Assembly: GCF_003966225.1 (NCBI RefSeq) | Contig: NZ_RXNU01000003.1 | Span: forward strand, 248,001-312,000 | Source: Shewanella canadensis | Lineage (GTDB): Bacteria > Pseudomonadota > Gammaproteobacteria > Enterobacterales > Shewanellaceae | Direction: 5' to 3' | Length of the DNA: 64,000 nt | The notes under the pieces: model-generated | What the model was told of the DNA's origin: nothing | What the model saw: only the letters and a program-made list of their open reading frames with translations | The model's database searches: none | Made by a program: the position numbers and the translations under genes | In this document: piece after piece, positions 26,401 to 37,490 of the stretch | How the letters are laid out: the number at the start of each line of letters is the position of its first letter | Position numbering within the stretch: the stretch's first letter is position 1

Positions 26401-27877
26401 TGTCACGCTCCTTGTTGTTAGAACAATTCTCAACACCTGATGCAAGCTTGTCCTGAGTATTGTCGCTTGTTGCTTTCAAAATAAGGGTTAACTCTTTAAT
26501 ACTAACCACGGTGACTCCTTGGCCTTTGTATAGTGGGGTATCGGTCATTGCTGCCCAGCGTTCACCACCAAGTAATACATATCCCTGCGTATCAAAGTCG
26601 TCGAGCACCACCGCTTCTGCGCCAATGATGGCTTCCTGGCCACTGACAATGCTGTTCTTTCGTGAGCGCCACAGAAAGCTTAAGATGAAGAGGAAAAACA
26701 GGACACTGAAAGTGGTGACTGCGGCAATAACCGGAATAGAGATTTGAAATTGAGTCTGCTTGGTATCGATAAGAAATATTGAGCCTGTGGTGAAGGCAAT
26801 AATTCCGCCCACACCAAATATGCCAAAGCTCGGCATCATGGCTTCGGTAATAAGCAAACCTATTCCCAAAAGCAGCAAAGCCAGACCCGCGTAGTTGATC
26901 GGTAAGAGTTGAAACGCATAAAGGGCGATGACCAGACAGATGGCTCCTGTGATCCCTGCGACGCCAATCCCCGGACTATAAAACTCGAGTAATATGCCGT
27001 AGATGCCCAGGATCATCAGGATATAGGCAATATTCGGGTTGGTGATGGTGGATATAAATTCGTTGCGCCAGTCAGGGATAACGGGTTTCAGACTCGCCTG
27101 TTTTAGTGACAGGGTACGCGGCTGATCTTTAACCTTTACTTCCCATCCATCCAGAATGTTCAACAGATCCTGAGGGGAGTCGGCAAGAAGCGTGATCACA
27201 TTTTGTTCCAGTGCCTCTTTAGCCGTTAATGTCGCTGCCTCCTTAACGGCTAACTCTGCCCATTCTTCGTTGCGTCCACGTAACTGGGCCAGAGAGCGTA
27301 TATAAGCGATAGAATCGTTGAGGACTTTCTTCTCCATCGCAGATTTGGTCGGTGCCTTGTCTTGGTCTTTGTCGTCTTTACCTGTCGGTGCGGCGGGGCC
27401 GCCTATACTGACCGGTGTTGCGGCGCCCAATGTTGTTGCCGATGACATGGCCGCAATATGACATGCATAGAGTATATAGGTCCCAGCACTGGCGGCACGT
27501 GCGCCCGGTGGATGTACCAGACAGGCAATGGGGACATCAGAGTTGAGTATGACTTGGTTTATGTCGCGTAAGCTGGAGACTAAGCCGCCAGGAGTGTCGA
27601 TGACGATAATGACCAGAGGAGCAGCGTTGTGATTGGCGGCCTTAATCTCAGTCATCAGGTAATCACTCACGGCCGGGCCTATTGCCCCTTTAATACTTAA
27701 GACCGGCACCTCTTGCGTAGTGTCAGACACTGATGTTAACAGGACCGAGCTTACCTGAGCCTGTGCAAGTGCCAGGAAAAAAAAGGGAAGTAAAGCTGTT
27801 ATCAGTTTAAGGAAAGTTAACCTCAAAGCCGATAACTTAGAGATAGATGCACACATAAGATAACTCTTCGATAGCAT
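26381..27877 (-). CDS. NfeD family ClpP-type membrane serine protease
   Basis: Long NfeD1b-type protein (about 498 residues). After a signal sequence it carries a periplasmic ClpP-like protease domain (residues about 60-230) with [37 protein letters not shown] (catalytic serine and nearby lysine region), then four or five membrane helices and a C-terminal OB-fold NfeD domain ([20 protein letters not shown]... onward). It cleaves the C-terminus of its slipin partner in characterised pairs. Start may be this ATG or the one at 27856. First gene of the nfeD-slipin operon. Confidence 0.9.
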   Translation of the reverse strand: MLSKSYLMCASISKLSALRLTFLKLITALLPFFFLALAQAQVSSVLLTSVSDTTQEVPVLSIKGAIGPAVSDYLMTEIKAANHNAAPLVIIVIDTPGGLVSSLRDINQVILNSDVPIACLVHPPGARAASAGTYILYACHIAAMSSATTLGAATPVSIGGPAAPTGKDDKDQDKAPTKSAMEKKVLNDSIAYIRSLAQLRGRNEEWAELAVKEAATLTAKEALEQNVITLLADSPQDLLNILDGWEVKVKDQPRTLSLKQASLKPVIPDWRNEFISTITNPNIAYILMILGIYGILLEFYSPGIGVAGITGAICLVIALYAFQLLPINYAGLALLLLGIGLLITEAMMPSFGIFGVGGIIAFTTGSIFLIDTKQTQFQISIPVIAAVTTFSVLFFLFILSFLWRSRKNSIVSGQEAIIGAEAVVLDDFDTQGYVLLGGERWAAMTDTPLYKGQGVTVVSIKELTLILKATSDNTQDKLASGVENCSNNKERDNGSHPS

Positions 27878-27900
27878 TATCTTTTAGTTTAGGCGATATA

Positions 27901-27914
27901 ATACCAGTCGGTAG
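27901..27914. repeat. palindromic intergenic motif, copy 4 (degenerate)
   Basis: ATACCAGTCGGTAG, two changes from the palindromic form at 952-965. It lies just upstream of the nfeD start. Confidence 0.45.
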
Positions 27915-28089
27915 AAGAAAGTGATCTACTCAGCGTTTTTTTGGCAAACTAATTCAAGGCGAATGGATGAAGGAATGGTGCTCCCTTAGATATTATTTAT
28001 GCCCATAAAAGCGTCGTTTGTTCAGCCTTAGCTATAATTAGCTTAGCGTCATTTCACGTTCAAATTACCAACGATGGGAGGTTATTATC

Positions 28090-28599
28090 ATGGCCATAGC
28101 AATGACTCTTGAATCGTTTCTTAGTGACAACAAGGTTAAATACTCCCTTGTTAAGCACCGCAAGACCTTGTCATCTCTCGACTCATCGGCATCGGCGCAC
28201 CTGCCGAGTTCTCAGGTAGTGAAAGCTGTGTTATTAGTCAATAACGAGGGCGATTTCCTGATGGCTGGCGTGGGTTCCGGCCATAGGTTATCTGTATTAA
28301 AAGTCAGTGAGCAGATGGGGGAGGCTTACCACCTGGCTGATGAAACTGAGCTGGCGACTCAGTTTGCCGATTGTGATGAAGGCGCCATTCCTGGGCTTGC
28401 CGAGGCGTATGGGTTAAAAATGATGTTAGATAATCGGTTATTCGATGAGGAAAAAGTGTATCTCGAAGCCGGAGATCACCGACATCTTATCGAGATCAAT
28501 CATCAGCAATATACGCCATTACTGTCAGGTACCCTGTTAGCCGATATCGGAGGTACACCGATCGGTGCGCCGGAATTTGGCGATCTTGAGCAAGCCTGA
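28090..28599 (+). CDS. YbaK/EbsC-family aminoacyl-tRNA deacylase
   Basis: Cytosolic editing-type protein that hydrolyses mischarged aminoacyl-tRNA in trans. The compact YbaK/ProX domain covers nearly all 169 residues, with a substrate-side lysine in SQVVKAVLL and the GSG-H segment in AGVGSGHRLSVL and GAIPGLAEAYGL. Whether it is a Cys-tRNA(Pro) deacylase (YbaK) or an Ala-type ProXp cannot be told by reading. GGAGG lies before the start. Alone, divergent from nfeD. Confidence 0.85.
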   Translation: MAIAMTLESFLSDNKVKYSLVKHRKTLSSLDSSASAHLPSSQVVKAVLLVNNEGDFLMAGVGSGHRLSVLKVSEQMGEAYHLADETELATQFADCDEGAIPGLAEAYGLKMMLDNRLFDEEKVYLEAGDHRHLIEINHQQYTPLLSGTLLADIGGTPIGAPEFGDLEQA

Positions 28600-28774
28600 T
28601 TTGAAACATGGGTATTAGCGCAAGTTAATACCCCATTTTCTCAAAATTGAGTCAGGATCGTAACGATGAGCTTAACTTTTGTCATGAAATGACGCTTCCC
28701 CCTTTTTACTCCCGCCATAGTGTGCTATTTTTCACGGCTTTTTTATTTGTTGCTTTTACCTTTGGGGCGAGTGA

Positions 28775-30157
28775 ATGTTTGTTGGTTTTGATTATGGTAG
28801 TGCGAATTGCGCCATAGGGGTTATGAAAGGGGATGGCGTCAGATTGTTGCCTTTGTCGGTGGGATCAAACTATCTGACCTCTACTCTTTATGCGCTCGAC
28901 AGAGAGCTTATCGCAGAAGCGGTATATCAGCAGATGCCGACTCACCTGAAAGCCGATTATGCCAAAGCCCGTTCGGCTCAACTGAGCCGTGCTCGTCATG
29001 CAAGACGCGAGTTAGATTTAGATAGTGACGAACAGGCTGTTTTCGTCGGTGAACAAGCCGTTAAGGCATACTTGGATATGCCTGAGGATGGTTTCTATGT
29101 CCGTTCGCCAAAATCATTCTTAGGGGCTACAGGTTTAAGAGCCGATCAGGTGGCCCTGTTTGAAGATATCGTCACTATGATGATGCAGCATATAAAGCAG
29201 ATTGCCGAGTCGAAACAAGGCTTAGATAGTCAACACGCCATTACTCACGCTGTTATCGGCAGACCCGTAAATTTTCAGGGGATCGGCGGTGAAGAGAGTA
29301 ATAAACAAGCCGAGTTGATTCTTCGCCTGGCGGCAAAAAGAGCCGGTTTCGTCGATGTCGATTTTCTGTTTGAACCTTTAGCGGCGGGAATGGACTTTGA
29401 GGCGAGCCTAAACGATGACAAAGTGGTTCTGGTCGTCGATGTCGGTGGTGGTACTACCGATTGCTCAGTGGTCAAGATGGGACCATCACATATTAACTCA
29501 ACCGATAGGACGGGTGACTTTCTCGGTCATAGTGGCCAAAGAGTCGGCGGAAATGACTTAGATATAGCACTGTCTATGAAGGCCTTCATGTCTCACTTAG
29601 GCCTAGGTTGTCATATGGTCAACGGTCTGCCTGTACCGAGTAAACCTTTCTGGAATGCCGTGGCCGTTAACGATATCAGTGCTCAACGTGACTTTTCATC
29701 ATTAAGCTCTCGCAAGATGATTGAGGAGTTGATTAAAGATGCTAAGAAACCTGAGCTGTTAGAAAGGCTACTCAAGGTGCAGCGAGACCAGTTGGGTTAT
29801 CGAATCGTTCGCAGTGCCGAGCAGGCGAAAATTAGTCTGTCGGATAATGAGTCTGTCACAATGAAGCTCGATTATATCTGCTCTAAGCTCAGTACCGATG
29901 TGAGTCGGGCCCTGTTCGCCGAAGCGGTAGCGGCGCCGAGCGCAAAAATCGAAGCCTTGATGCGAGAAGCGTTAGCGACTGCCGGCGTTGAACCCGACGT
30001 GATCTATGTGACCGGTGGTACGGCAAGAAGCCCGGCTATCTATAACAAGATCGCAGGATTATATCCCGCTATCCCTATCGTAGTAGGCGATCATTTTGGT
30101 AGTGTAACGGCAGGATTAACGCGATGGGCGCAAAAAGTATTTAAGGAAGGAAGATGA
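28775..30157 (+). CDS. yegD: Hsp70-family protein YegD
   Basis: Short Hsp70-like protein made of the actin-type ATPase domain alone, without the usual substrate-binding domain. Visible elements: VGFDYGSANCAIGV (phosphate 1), VVLVVDVGGGTTDCSVV (phosphate 2), and VIYVTGGTARSPAIYN (adenosine site). Length 460 equals YegD. Its client or role is not established. creA starts in the last codon (ATGA overlap), so the two form an operon. Confidence 0.92.
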   Translation: MFVGFDYGSANCAIGVMKGDGVRLLPLSVGSNYLTSTLYALDRELIAEAVYQQMPTHLKADYAKARSAQLSRARHARRELDLDSDEQAVFVGEQAVKAYLDMPEDGFYVRSPKSFLGATGLRADQVALFEDIVTMMMQHIKQIAESKQGLDSQHAITHAVIGRPVNFQGIGGEESNKQAELILRLAAKRAGFVDVDFLFEPLAAGMDFEASLNDDKVVLVVDVGGGTTDCSVVKMGPSHINSTDRTGDFLGHSGQRVGGNDLDIALSMKAFMSHLGLGCHMVNGLPVPSKPFWNAVAVNDISAQRDFSSLSSRKMIEELIKDAKKPELLERLLKVQRDQLGYRIVRSAEQAKISLSDNESVTMKLDYICSKLSTDVSRALFAEAVAAPSAKIEALMREALATAGVEPDVIYVTGGTARSPAIYNKIAGLYPAIPIVVGDHFGSVTAGLTRWAQKVFKEGR

Positions 30158-30645
30158 AAGTGTTGACGACGCTCGGCAAAATAACCGCTGCAGTCATTTT
30201 GCTGGGAGGCCTGAGTGCCTGCGGCGATGATGTAGGTAAAGTCAGTCTGGGGCTCTTTACCACTAAAGATGTGATTATCGATGCCAGGCAAGATCCTAAG
30301 CTCGCCGGTGTAACTTGTCATATCAGCCGTATCGAAGCCAACTTGAGTCTGGCCGATCCTTCTGACATGAGTATCTCTTGCAGACAGACAGGGCCAATTT
30401 CGGCGATGGAGATTGCCAATATCGATAAGAGCAAGAGTGGTGAAATTGTTTTTAAACAGTCACTCAGTATCTTGTTTAAGACGCTAAAAGTGCGTCGTAT
30501 CTATGATGAGGACAGTCAAACGTTACTCTATCTCTCTTATTCGACCAAAGAGACCAAGGGTAGCCACAAACACGCTCTGTCGACCGTGCCCCTTTATGGC
30601 ACCGATGCGTGGATTCAATCTGGTGTGCCGATTGAAAAGCCCTAA
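30154..30645 (+). CDS. creA: CreA family periplasmic protein
   Basis: Exported protein of 163 residues. Signal sequence with a lipobox-like LSAC (Cys about residue 23), so it may be a lipoprotein, unlike E. coli CreA, which has an ordinary signal peptide. The CreA core follows: GVTCHISRIEANLSLADPSDMSISCRQTGPI and KTLKVRRIYDEDSQTLLYLSYS. The molecular function is unknown despite the name in the creABCD operon; here there is no creBCD. Coupled to yegD by a four-base overlap and followed by a terminator shared with metG. Confidence 0.88.
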   Translation: MKVLTTLGKITAAVILLGGLSACGDDVGKVSLGLFTTKDVIIDARQDPKLAGVTCHISRIEANLSLADPSDMSISCRQTGPISAMEIANIDKSKSGEIVFKQSLSILFKTLKVRRIYDEDSQTLLYLSYSTKETKGSHKHALSTVPLYGTDAWIQSGVPIEKP

Positions 30646-30714
30646 GTGCTGTTAATTCAGGAGCAATCCTTAGAGGATAACCAAGCCTCGTTTTACAGAG
30701 CGAAATGATTAAAT

Positions 30715-30745
30715 AAAAAGGGCCGCATCACTGCGGCCCTTTCTT
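30715..30745. terminator. bidirectional rho-independent terminator
   Basis: AAAAGGGCCGCA-TCAC-TGCGGCCCTTT between creA and metG, which converge. Confidence 0.85.
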
Positions 30746-30786
30746 ATGTCTAACTGTCACTTACTGCGGGGTCACTCACTGGGGAG

Positions 30787-32865
30787 TTACTTCACTCGCA
30801 TACCAGGCTGTGCACCTTCGTGAGGCTCCAGTATCCACAGATCTTTGTTACCGGGACCCGCGGCCAATACCATACCTTCTGACATGCCAAAACGCATCTT
30901 ACGCGGGGCAAGGTTTGCCACCACGACGGTGAGCTTACCTTCAAGATCTTCAGGCGCGTAGGCTGACTTGATGCCGGCAAAGACCTGTTTGGTTTCACCG
31001 CCTAAGTCTAACTCTAGCTTAAGTAGCTTGTTCGCTTCCGGTACATGTTCGGCCTTAGCGATACGCGCGATACGAAGATCTATTTTGGCAAAATCTTCGA
31101 AGCTTATCTCATCCGAGATAGGGTCACTTTCCAGTGGACTGCGAGTATCTACCACGATGTCACTGGTTTCAGCCGTCTTTTTACCTTTCTTGGTAGCCGT
31201 TGGCTCAGTGGTTGCCTGCAAGTTGTCTTTCGAGGCTTCGATGATCGCTTCGATGTTCTTCATATCGATGCGTTGCATCAAGGCTTTGAATTTAGCGATT
31301 TCATGACCGGCGAGATCGGCGCTCAAATTATCCCAAGTCAGTGGGAACTGAAGGAAGGCTTCGACATCATCAGCCAGTTTTGGCAGTACAGGCTTAAGGT
31401 AAGTCACTAAGATGCGGAAAAGGTTAAGTGCATTACTGCAGACCTGATGGGCTTCTTCTTGCTTAGCTTCATCTTTAATTAATTGCCAAGGCGCTGCATC
31501 GGCAACATAAGCATTGGCGAGGTCGGCCAAAGCCATGATCTCACGCATCGCCTTACCGAACTCACGATTCTCATATAACTCTTCGATCAACGTTTGCTTA
31601 CCAAGGAAAGTCTGCTCAAGGCTGGTATCAGCAACTTTAGCTAACTTGCCATCGAAACGCTTGCTGATAAAGCCAGCGGTGCGTGAAGCTAGGTTAACCA
31701 GTTTACCAACCAGGTCTGAGTTAACACGCTGGGCAAAATCTTCAAGGTTAAGATCGAGATCGTCAATACGGTTGCTGAGCTTAGCCGCATAGTAATAACG
31801 CAGGTATTCAGGGTCTAAGTTGTCAAGGTAAGTACGGGCCTTGATAAAGGTGCCTTTAGACTTTGACATCTTAGCGCCGTTAACCGTGACATAGCCGTGA
31901 GCGAATACACTGGTAGGTTTACGGAATCCCGCACCTTCGAGCATGGCTGGCCAGAATAAACTGTGGAAGTTAACGATATCTTTACCGATGAAGTGATACA
32001 CCTCGGCGGTTGAGTCTTTAGACCAGAAGTCGTCGAAGTTAAGATCTTCACGTCTGTCACATAGGTTTTTAAACGAACCCATGTAACCAATAGGAGCATC
32101 CAGCCATACGTAAAAATATTTACCTGGCGCATCAGGGATCTCGAAGCCGAAGTAAGGGGCATCACGGCTGATGTCCCACTGCTGTAGACCCTGTTCGAAC
32201 CATTCGGCAAGTTTGTTGGCGATCTCATCTTGAATCGCGCCAGAGCGAGTCCACTCACTTAGCATGGTTTCAAATGCAGGCAAGTCGAAGAAGAAATGCT
32301 CAGAGTCCTTCATCACAGGGGTTGCACCAGATACGGCCGATTTAGGATCAATCAGATCCGTAGGGTTGTATGTCGCGCCACAGTTATCACAGTTATCGCC
32401 GTACTGATCTTCGCTCTTACACTTAGGGCAGGTGCCTTTAACGAAGCGGTCCGGAAGAAACATCGACTTTTCTGGATCAAATAACTGCGAGATAGTGCGA
32501 GTCTTGATAAAACCGGCATCACGTAACTTGAGGTAGATTTCACTCGAAAGTTCGCGGTTTTCAACACTGTGAGTGCTGTGGAAATTGTCAAATTTGATAT
32601 TGAAGTCAGCAAAATCCTGCTGATGCTCTTTATTGACCTGAGCAATCATCTCTTCCGGTTCGATACCCAGCTGCTGAGCCTTAAGCATGATAGGCGTACC
32701 ATGGGCATCATCGGCACAGATATAGTGACATTCGTGTCCACGAAGTTTTTGGAATCGTGACCAAATATCGGTTTGAATATATTCCAGCATATGGCCTAAA
32801 TGGATAGGTCCATTGGCGTATGGAAGTGCGCTTGTCACTAGGATTTTACGTTGTGAATTTGCCAT
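30787..32865 (-). CDS. metG: methionyl-tRNA synthetase
   Basis: Charges tRNA(Met) with methionine. Class I fold with the HIGH-type [14 protein letters not shown] at the N-terminus and KMSKS in [11 protein letters not shown] zinc knuckle with [17 protein letters not shown] lies between, the four-cysteine form. A C-terminal tRNA-binding (EMAP/Trbp111-like) domain covers about residues 590-692, as in dimeric enterobacterial MetG. A Lys-rich linker around 560 ([11 protein letters not shown]) precedes it. Length 692 is normal. Divergent from apbC with 161 bases between, the usual gammaproteobacterial arrangement. Confidence 0.96.
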   Translation of the reverse strand: MANSQRKILVTSALPYANGPIHLGHMLEYIQTDIWSRFQKLRGHECHYICADDAHGTPIMLKAQQLGIEPEEMIAQVNKEHQQDFADFNIKFDNFHSTHSVENRELSSEIYLKLRDAGFIKTRTISQLFDPEKSMFLPDRFVKGTCPKCKSEDQYGDNCDNCGATYNPTDLIDPKSAVSGATPVMKDSEHFFFDLPAFETMLSEWTRSGAIQDEIANKLAEWFEQGLQQWDISRDAPYFGFEIPDAPGKYFYVWLDAPIGYMGSFKNLCDRREDLNFDDFWSKDSTAEVYHFIGKDIVNFHSLFWPAMLEGAGFRKPTSVFAHGYVTVNGAKMSKSKGTFIKARTYLDNLDPEYLRYYYAAKLSNRIDDLDLNLEDFAQRVNSDLVGKLVNLASRTAGFISKRFDGKLAKVADTSLEQTFLGKQTLIEELYENREFGKAMREIMALADLANAYVADAAPWQLIKDEAKQEEAHQVCSNALNLFRILVTYLKPVLPKLADDVEAFLQFPLTWDNLSADLAGHEIAKFKALMQRIDMKNIEAIIEASKDNLQATTEPTATKKGKKTAETSDIVVDTRSPLESDPISDEISFEDFAKIDLRIARIAKAEHVPEANKLLKLELDLGGETKQVFAGIKSAYAPEDLEGKLTVVVANLAPRKMRFGMSEGMVLAAGPGNKDLWILEPHEGAQPGMRVK

Positions 32866-33026
32866 CTTGTCTCAAAATCAGTAAGGAGCCCAAAAAGAAT
32901 GGCATAGATACTAACCGATCCCAGCGAGACTTTCATCAAAAGGTGATTTAAGTGGGTTAAATCTACACGAATATTCGGGTCATTTTCTGGTACACTTGGT
33001 CAAATTTTTTATAGGGGGTAGCACTT

Positions 33027-34142
33027 TTGTCTTCAGCTTCTCAGAATTACCGTCTCAACGACGATCTTCTCGGGCCAGTTTTGGCCATTTTGGACGCATA
33101 TCAAGATCCGTATTTAGCACAAGGTTTGGTCAGTGCTGGCTGCGTAAACAAGTTATCAATGAACGGTAAACGTTTGGAGTTGGGTCTTTGTTATCCATAT
33201 CCTTGCATGACACAGTACCGTGATACCGTTATGGCGATAACGAAAAAGCTTGCTGTGCTAGATGCAATCGATGAAGTGGAGTGCGAAATAGACTTCCAAC
33301 CTGCCTCTATCTCTGCCATTGGCGGTGTTGAGCCGATTGAGAATGTGAAGCAAGTGATTGCCGTCGCCTCCGGTAAAGGTGGTGTAGGTAAATCAACGAC
33401 TGCGGTCAACTTGGCATTAGCCTTAGCAGCCGAAGGCGCTAAAGTGGGCATCCTGGATGCCGACATCTATGGTCCCTCTATTCCGTTAATGTTGGGTGTG
33501 ACTGACTTTAAGCCTGTCTCGCCTGATGGAAAAATGATGACGGCAGCGACAGCCCATGGCATTACGGCACAATCTATCGGTTTTATGTTAGCCGATGATG
33601 AAGCCGCTGTATGGCGTGGCCCTATGGCTGCCGGTGCATTAGCCCAGTTGTTGAATGAAACTCAATGGCCGGAGCTCGATTATATGGTCATCGATATGCC
33701 ACCGGGGACGGGTGACATTCAACTCACTCTCTCTCAAAAAGTGCCGGTGACAGGTGCGGTGGTGGTGACAACGCCTCAGGATATTGCCCTTGCTGACGCC
33801 AAGAAAGGCATCAGCATGTTCCGCAAAGTGAACATTCCTGTGTTAGGCATTGTCGAGAACATGAGTTTTCACCTGTGTAGCGAATGTGGTCATAAAGAAC
33901 ATCCTTTCGGCAGTCATGGTGGCAGCAAGATGGCCGAGCGTTATCAGGTTCCTCTTTTAGGAGAGTTACCGCTTAAACTCAACATCCGTGAAGACGTAGA
34001 TAATGGCACACCTACGGTTGTTGCCGACCCTGACGGTGAAGTGGCAGCACTTTATCGTGAGATAGCAAGAAAAGTGGGAGCTCAGCTTGCACTCACCAAA
34101 GTACAATCCAGTGTTTCAATCAGTATTTCAGATGACGAATAA
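33027..34142 (+). CDS. apbC: iron-sulfur cluster carrier ATPase ApbC/Mrp
   Basis: Scaffold and carrier for [4Fe-4S] clusters, a MinD-like P-loop ATPase. Deviant Walker A VASGKGGVGKSTTAVNLA is near residue 113, switch DADIYGPSIPLML follows, and the cluster-binding CxxC is HLCSECGHKEHPF near residue 290. An N-terminal DUF59-like segment (residues about 1-95, shortened) precedes the ATPase. Length of 371 suits the Mrp branch. The start is TTG at 33027, preceded by GGGGG. Divergent from metG and 12 bases ahead of udk, so probably cotranscribed with it. Confidence 0.93.
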   Translation: MSSASQNYRLNDDLLGPVLAILDAYQDPYLAQGLVSAGCVNKLSMNGKRLELGLCYPYPCMTQYRDTVMAITKKLAVLDAIDEVECEIDFQPASISAIGGVEPIENVKQVIAVASGKGGVGKSTTAVNLALALAAEGAKVGILDADIYGPSIPLMLGVTDFKPVSPDGKMMTAATAHGITAQSIGFMLADDEAAVWRGPMAAGALAQLLNETQWPELDYMVIDMPPGTGDIQLTLSQKVPVTGAVVVTTPQDIALADAKKGISMFRKVNIPVLGIVENMSFHLCSECGHKEHPFGSHGGSKMAERYQVPLLGELPLKLNIREDVDNGTPTVVADPDGEVAALYREIARKVGAQLALTKVQSSVSISISDDE

Positions 34143-34154
34143 GGTTTTATCAGC

Positions 34155-34790
34155 ATGAATTCTCAGTGTGTCATTATCGGTATCGCAGGGGCGTCAGCCT
34201 CTGGAAAAAGTTTAATCGCAAAAACCATCTACGAAGAGTTGTGCCGTGATCTAGGCACCGACCAGATAGGTGTTATTGCCGAAGATGCTTATTACAGAGA
34301 TCAGGGACATCTGTCGATGGATCAGCGGGTACTGACTAATTACGATCATCCTAAAGCACTCGATCATGAGCTTTTATGCAGCCATTTAACGGCCTTGAAG
34401 TCCGGTGAGGCGGTAGAGATCCCTACTTACAGTTATAACGAACACACGCGTATGGAAGAGACCATTAAGATGACGCCTAAGAAGGTGATCATCCTGGAAG
34501 GTATCTTGCTGCTGACCGATCCGGTTCTTAGAGATACTATGGATGCGAGTGTCTTTATGGATACGCCTCTGGATATCTGTTTTATGCGCCGCCTTTCTCG
34601 CGATGTTGCCGAGCGCGGCCGTACTATGGAGTCTGTAATGTCACAGTACACTGAGACTGTTCGTCCTATGTTCTTGCAATTTATCGAACCATCTAAGCAG
34701 TATGCGGATATTATTGTTCCTCGCGGTGGTAAAAACCGTATTGCGACCGATATTCTCAAGACTCGAATTCAGCATCTGTTAGCAAAATAA
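34155..34790 (+). CDS. udk: uridine kinase
   Basis: Phosphorylates uridine and cytidine to UMP and CMP in pyrimidine salvage. P-loop [15 protein letters not shown] is at residues 8-22. The nucleoside-site segments DAYYRDQ and [12 protein letters not shown] follow, then the LEGILLLTD motif and [12 protein letters not shown] lid. Length 211 equals E. coli Udk. It follows apbC by 12 bases, consistent with an operon. Confidence 0.96.
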   Translation: MNSQCVIIGIAGASASGKSLIAKTIYEELCRDLGTDQIGVIAEDAYYRDQGHLSMDQRVLTNYDHPKALDHELLCSHLTALKSGEAVEIPTYSYNEHTRMEETIKMTPKKVIILEGILLLTDPVLRDTMDASVFMDTPLDICFMRRLSRDVAERGRTMESVMSQYTETVRPMFLQFIEPSKQYADIIVPRGGKNRIATDILKTRIQHLLAK

Positions 34791-35041
34791 TACGCTTTAT
34801 ACCCGAGCTATTTCGTGAAGGCCGCCATGGAGGGTGGAGATGTCGTTTATGTTGGGGTGACTAACGACCTTAAGTTGTGCATATTGGAGTCGCTTGGCTA
34901 TAGAAAGCGAACCTACATTTTGATTCTATTTTCGTCACAGTAACGAACATAGTGAGCACAACCCAAGGACAGAGGAGTGTATGGGTTTTAAAGGGAGTAA
35001 GCGAATGGCTATATTTGCGCCAAACACAGGTTTGTGTGGTC

Positions 35042-35857
35042 ATGACTGAAGTTTGGGTGAATGGGAAACAAGATTACCAGATTGACCCACTCGAACGTGG
35101 ATTAGCCTACGGTGACGGACTGTTTGCGACCATGCGTTTCAGTGGTGGTGAGGTTTTGTTTTTACGGGCCCATTTGCAGAGGCTGACTCAGGGCGCGAAA
35201 CGGTTAGGTTTCGACTGGTGCGCCAGTGATCCGCTCATTGCTCAGATTAAACACCTTGCGATGACCCATGGTGATGGCTGTATTAAGCTATTACTTGGCC
35301 GGGGTGTCGGCGGACGTGGTTATGCTGCGCCAACTTCCGGACTCATTACAGAAGTCATCTCTATACATGCTATCCCCAGCCATTATTCACAATGGCAAAT
35401 TGCCGGAATATCGTTGAAGAGCAGCGATGTTAAGCTGGCACATCAACCCTTGCTAGCCGGTATTAAACATCTTAATCGTCTCGAGCAGGTATTAATAAAA
35501 TCAAAGCAACTCGCTTCCGGTTTTGATGATTGGTTAGTGATGGATCAAAAGCACAATGTTATCGAGTCATCGATGGCCAACCTGTTTCTGGTTGATGGGA
35601 ATAGAGTCGTCACACCAAGCATTGCTTTGGCGGGGGTTGCAGGAGTGATGAGAGAGCAGGTCATCTATGCACTCATAGAACGAGGTTTCGATCTGCATAT
35701 TACTGACGTTAGCTATCAGCAACTGTCTCAATTTGAACATGGGTTTATTACTAACAGCCTGTTTGGCCTTGTCGATATTAACCGAGTTGATGATCTTACC
35801 TTTGAGCGGTCACCTTTTACAGATTCAATAAGAGACTCTTTGCACCTTACCTTATGA
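35042..35857 (+). CDS. pabC: aminodeoxychorismate lyase
   Basis: PLP enzyme releasing 4-aminobenzoate and pyruvate from 4-amino-4-deoxychorismate, for folate. Fold-type IV features: LERGLAYGDGLFATMRF near residue 20, PLP lysine in AGIKHLNRLEQVL, and a SSMANLFLVD phosphate loop. Length of 271 is normal. The ATG at 35042 fits family N-termini; a longer frame from 34952 would prepend about 30 unrelated residues. The start has only a weak ribosome-binding site. Four-base overlap with mltG. fabF and acpP, its usual upstream neighbours, are not here. Confidence 0.93.
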   Translation: MTEVWVNGKQDYQIDPLERGLAYGDGLFATMRFSGGEVLFLRAHLQRLTQGAKRLGFDWCASDPLIAQIKHLAMTHGDGCIKLLLGRGVGGRGYAAPTSGLITEVISIHAIPSHYSQWQIAGISLKSSDVKLAHQPLLAGIKHLNRLEQVLIKSKQLASGFDDWLVMDQKHNVIESSMANLFLVDGNRVVTPSIALAGVAGVMREQVIYALIERGFDLHITDVSYQQLSQFEHGFITNSLFGLVDINRVDDLTFERSPFTDSIRDSLHLTL

Positions 35858-36861
35858 AAAAAATTGTTATAGCGCTTGTCGCAATCAGCTTTACTCTGCT
35901 TACTCTCGCTGGTGGGGTTGGTATTTGGGGTTATAAAAGCATTACCTTGTATAGCCAGTCGCAACTCAACCTTATTCAGGCTGAAGATCTTGAACTCAAA
36001 CGCGGTACCTCATTTTCACAGCTTGTGACGACGTTGGAGAAACGGGAATTAGTGACCGATGGCTGGAAGTTGAAGGTATTGGCTCGTCTTAAACCAGAAC
36101 TTGCTAAAATTCGCTCAGGATTTTACGTTATAGAGCCCGGTGAGACCGTTAACGAACTGCTTGAAAAGTTGGTTGAGGGAAAAGAGAAAGTCTTCAGTGT
36201 GACGCTTATAGAGGGTCAGAGCATCAATGAGTGGTTGGCGATATTGGAAGCCTTACCTCAAAGTCAGTTTGTTGATGATGTATTCAGGCGTGTTTTAGCC
36301 GATCAGGGAGATGAGTCAGGTCTGCCTGAAGGTAAATTTTATCCCGACACTTATCACTATGTTGCCGGTGATGATATTCAGTTAATCGTAACTCAAAGCT
36401 ATAACAAAATGCAGCAAGAGTTAGCCGCCGCCTGGGCGCAACGGGCTGAGGACCTTCCCCTTAAGTCTCCTTATGAGTTATTGATCATGGCATCGATAAT
36501 TGAAAAAGAGACCGGCAAGGCCAGCGAACGTCCCTGGATATCGGCTGTATTTGCTAATCGCCTCAATAAAGGGATGCGTTTACAAACCGATCCAACCGTG
36601 ATTTACGGCATGGGAGACAGGTACCAAGGTAATATTACGCGCAAGGACTTAAGAGAGCTAACTCCCTTTAATACATATAGAATTAATGGACTGACACCAA
36701 CTCCTATTGCGGCGCCAAGTGGCGCATCACTGCTTGCTGCGGCGCAGCCAGCAGACGTGAACTACCTCTATTTTGTTTCCAGAAATGATGGCAGCCACGT
36801 ATTTTCAAGAACATTAGTCGAGCACAACCGTGCCGTAAACAAGTATCAGAGAAATCGATGA
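35854..36861 (+). CDS. mltG: endolytic peptidoglycan transglycosylase MltG
   Basis: Membrane-anchored YceG-family enzyme that cleaves nascent glycan strands and so sets chain length. One transmembrane helix (about residues 5-25), a LysM-like domain (about 45-100, [22 protein letters not shown]), then the catalytic domain with the catalytic glutamate in ASIIEKETG (near residue 218) and the [10 protein letters not shown] and [18 protein letters not shown] substrate loops. Length 335 normal. Start overlaps pabC stop (ATGA), and its stop overlaps the tmk start. Confidence 0.95.
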   Translation: MKKIVIALVAISFTLLTLAGGVGIWGYKSITLYSQSQLNLIQAEDLELKRGTSFSQLVTTLEKRELVTDGWKLKVLARLKPELAKIRSGFYVIEPGETVNELLEKLVEGKEKVFSVTLIEGQSINEWLAILEALPQSQFVDDVFRRVLADQGDESGLPEGKFYPDTYHYVAGDDIQLIVTQSYNKMQQELAAAWAQRAEDLPLKSPYELLIMASIIEKETGKASERPWISAVFANRLNKGMRLQTDPTVIYGMGDRYQGNITRKDLRELTPFNTYRINGLTPTPIAAPSGASLLAAAQPADVNYLYFVSRNDGSHVFSRTLVEHNRAVNKYQRNR

Positions 36862-37490
36862 ATAGCGAAAACACCAGTAAATTTATTGTGATCGAGGGGT
36901 TGGAAGGCGCAGGCAAGTCCAGTGCAATATCCCTTGTTCGGGACTTTATCGAGAAGCACACAGGTAAGGCTCCTGTGTGTACCCGTGAACCCGGCGGTAC
37001 ACCATTGGCTGAACGTATGAGAGATCTCGTTAAAATTGCCGATGAGAGTGATCCTCTCTGTGACGAGGCTGAGTGTCTTCTCCTTTACGCGGCAAGAGCT
37101 CAGTTAGTCGCCAACGTGATTAAGCCGGCCCTAACTCGTGGAGAATGGGTGCTTGGGGACAGGCATAACCTTTCGTCACTGGCCTATCAAGGGGGAGGAC
37201 GGGGCTTGATGGAGTTAGTCGAGGTCGTGAGTCAAGCCACGCTGGGAGATTTTAAGCCTGATTTGACTATCTATCTGGATATCGATCCTGAGTTGGGGTT
37301 AAGTCGCGCCGCAAGCCGGGGTGAGTTAGACAGGATAGAGAAGCAAGAGCTGGATTTTTTTGAACGTGCTCGTGGGACATTTCTCTCATTCGCATCGAAA
37401 GATGATTCCATTGCCGTTATCGATGCAGGTCAAACGATGGCTGAAGTACATAAAGATATTCTTGCGTTATTACAATCAATGGAGTGGTAA
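36858..37490 (+). CDS. tmk: thymidylate kinase
   Basis: Makes dTDP from dTMP. P-loop [17 protein letters not shown] at residues about 11-27, the dTMP-binding [16 protein letters not shown], the [16 protein letters not shown] motif, and the LID arginine region [15 protein letters not shown]. Length of 210 is standard. Coupled to both neighbours: four-base overlap with mltG and TAATG overlap with holB. Confidence 0.97.
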   Translation: MNSENTSKFIVIEGLEGAGKSSAISLVRDFIEKHTGKAPVCTREPGGTPLAERMRDLVKIADESDPLCDEAECLLLYAARAQLVANVIKPALTRGEWVLGDRHNLSSLAYQGGGRGLMELVEVVSQATLGDFKPDLTIYLDIDPELGLSRAASRGELDRIEKQELDFFERARGTFLSFASKDDSIAVIDAGQTMAEVHKDILALLQSMEW

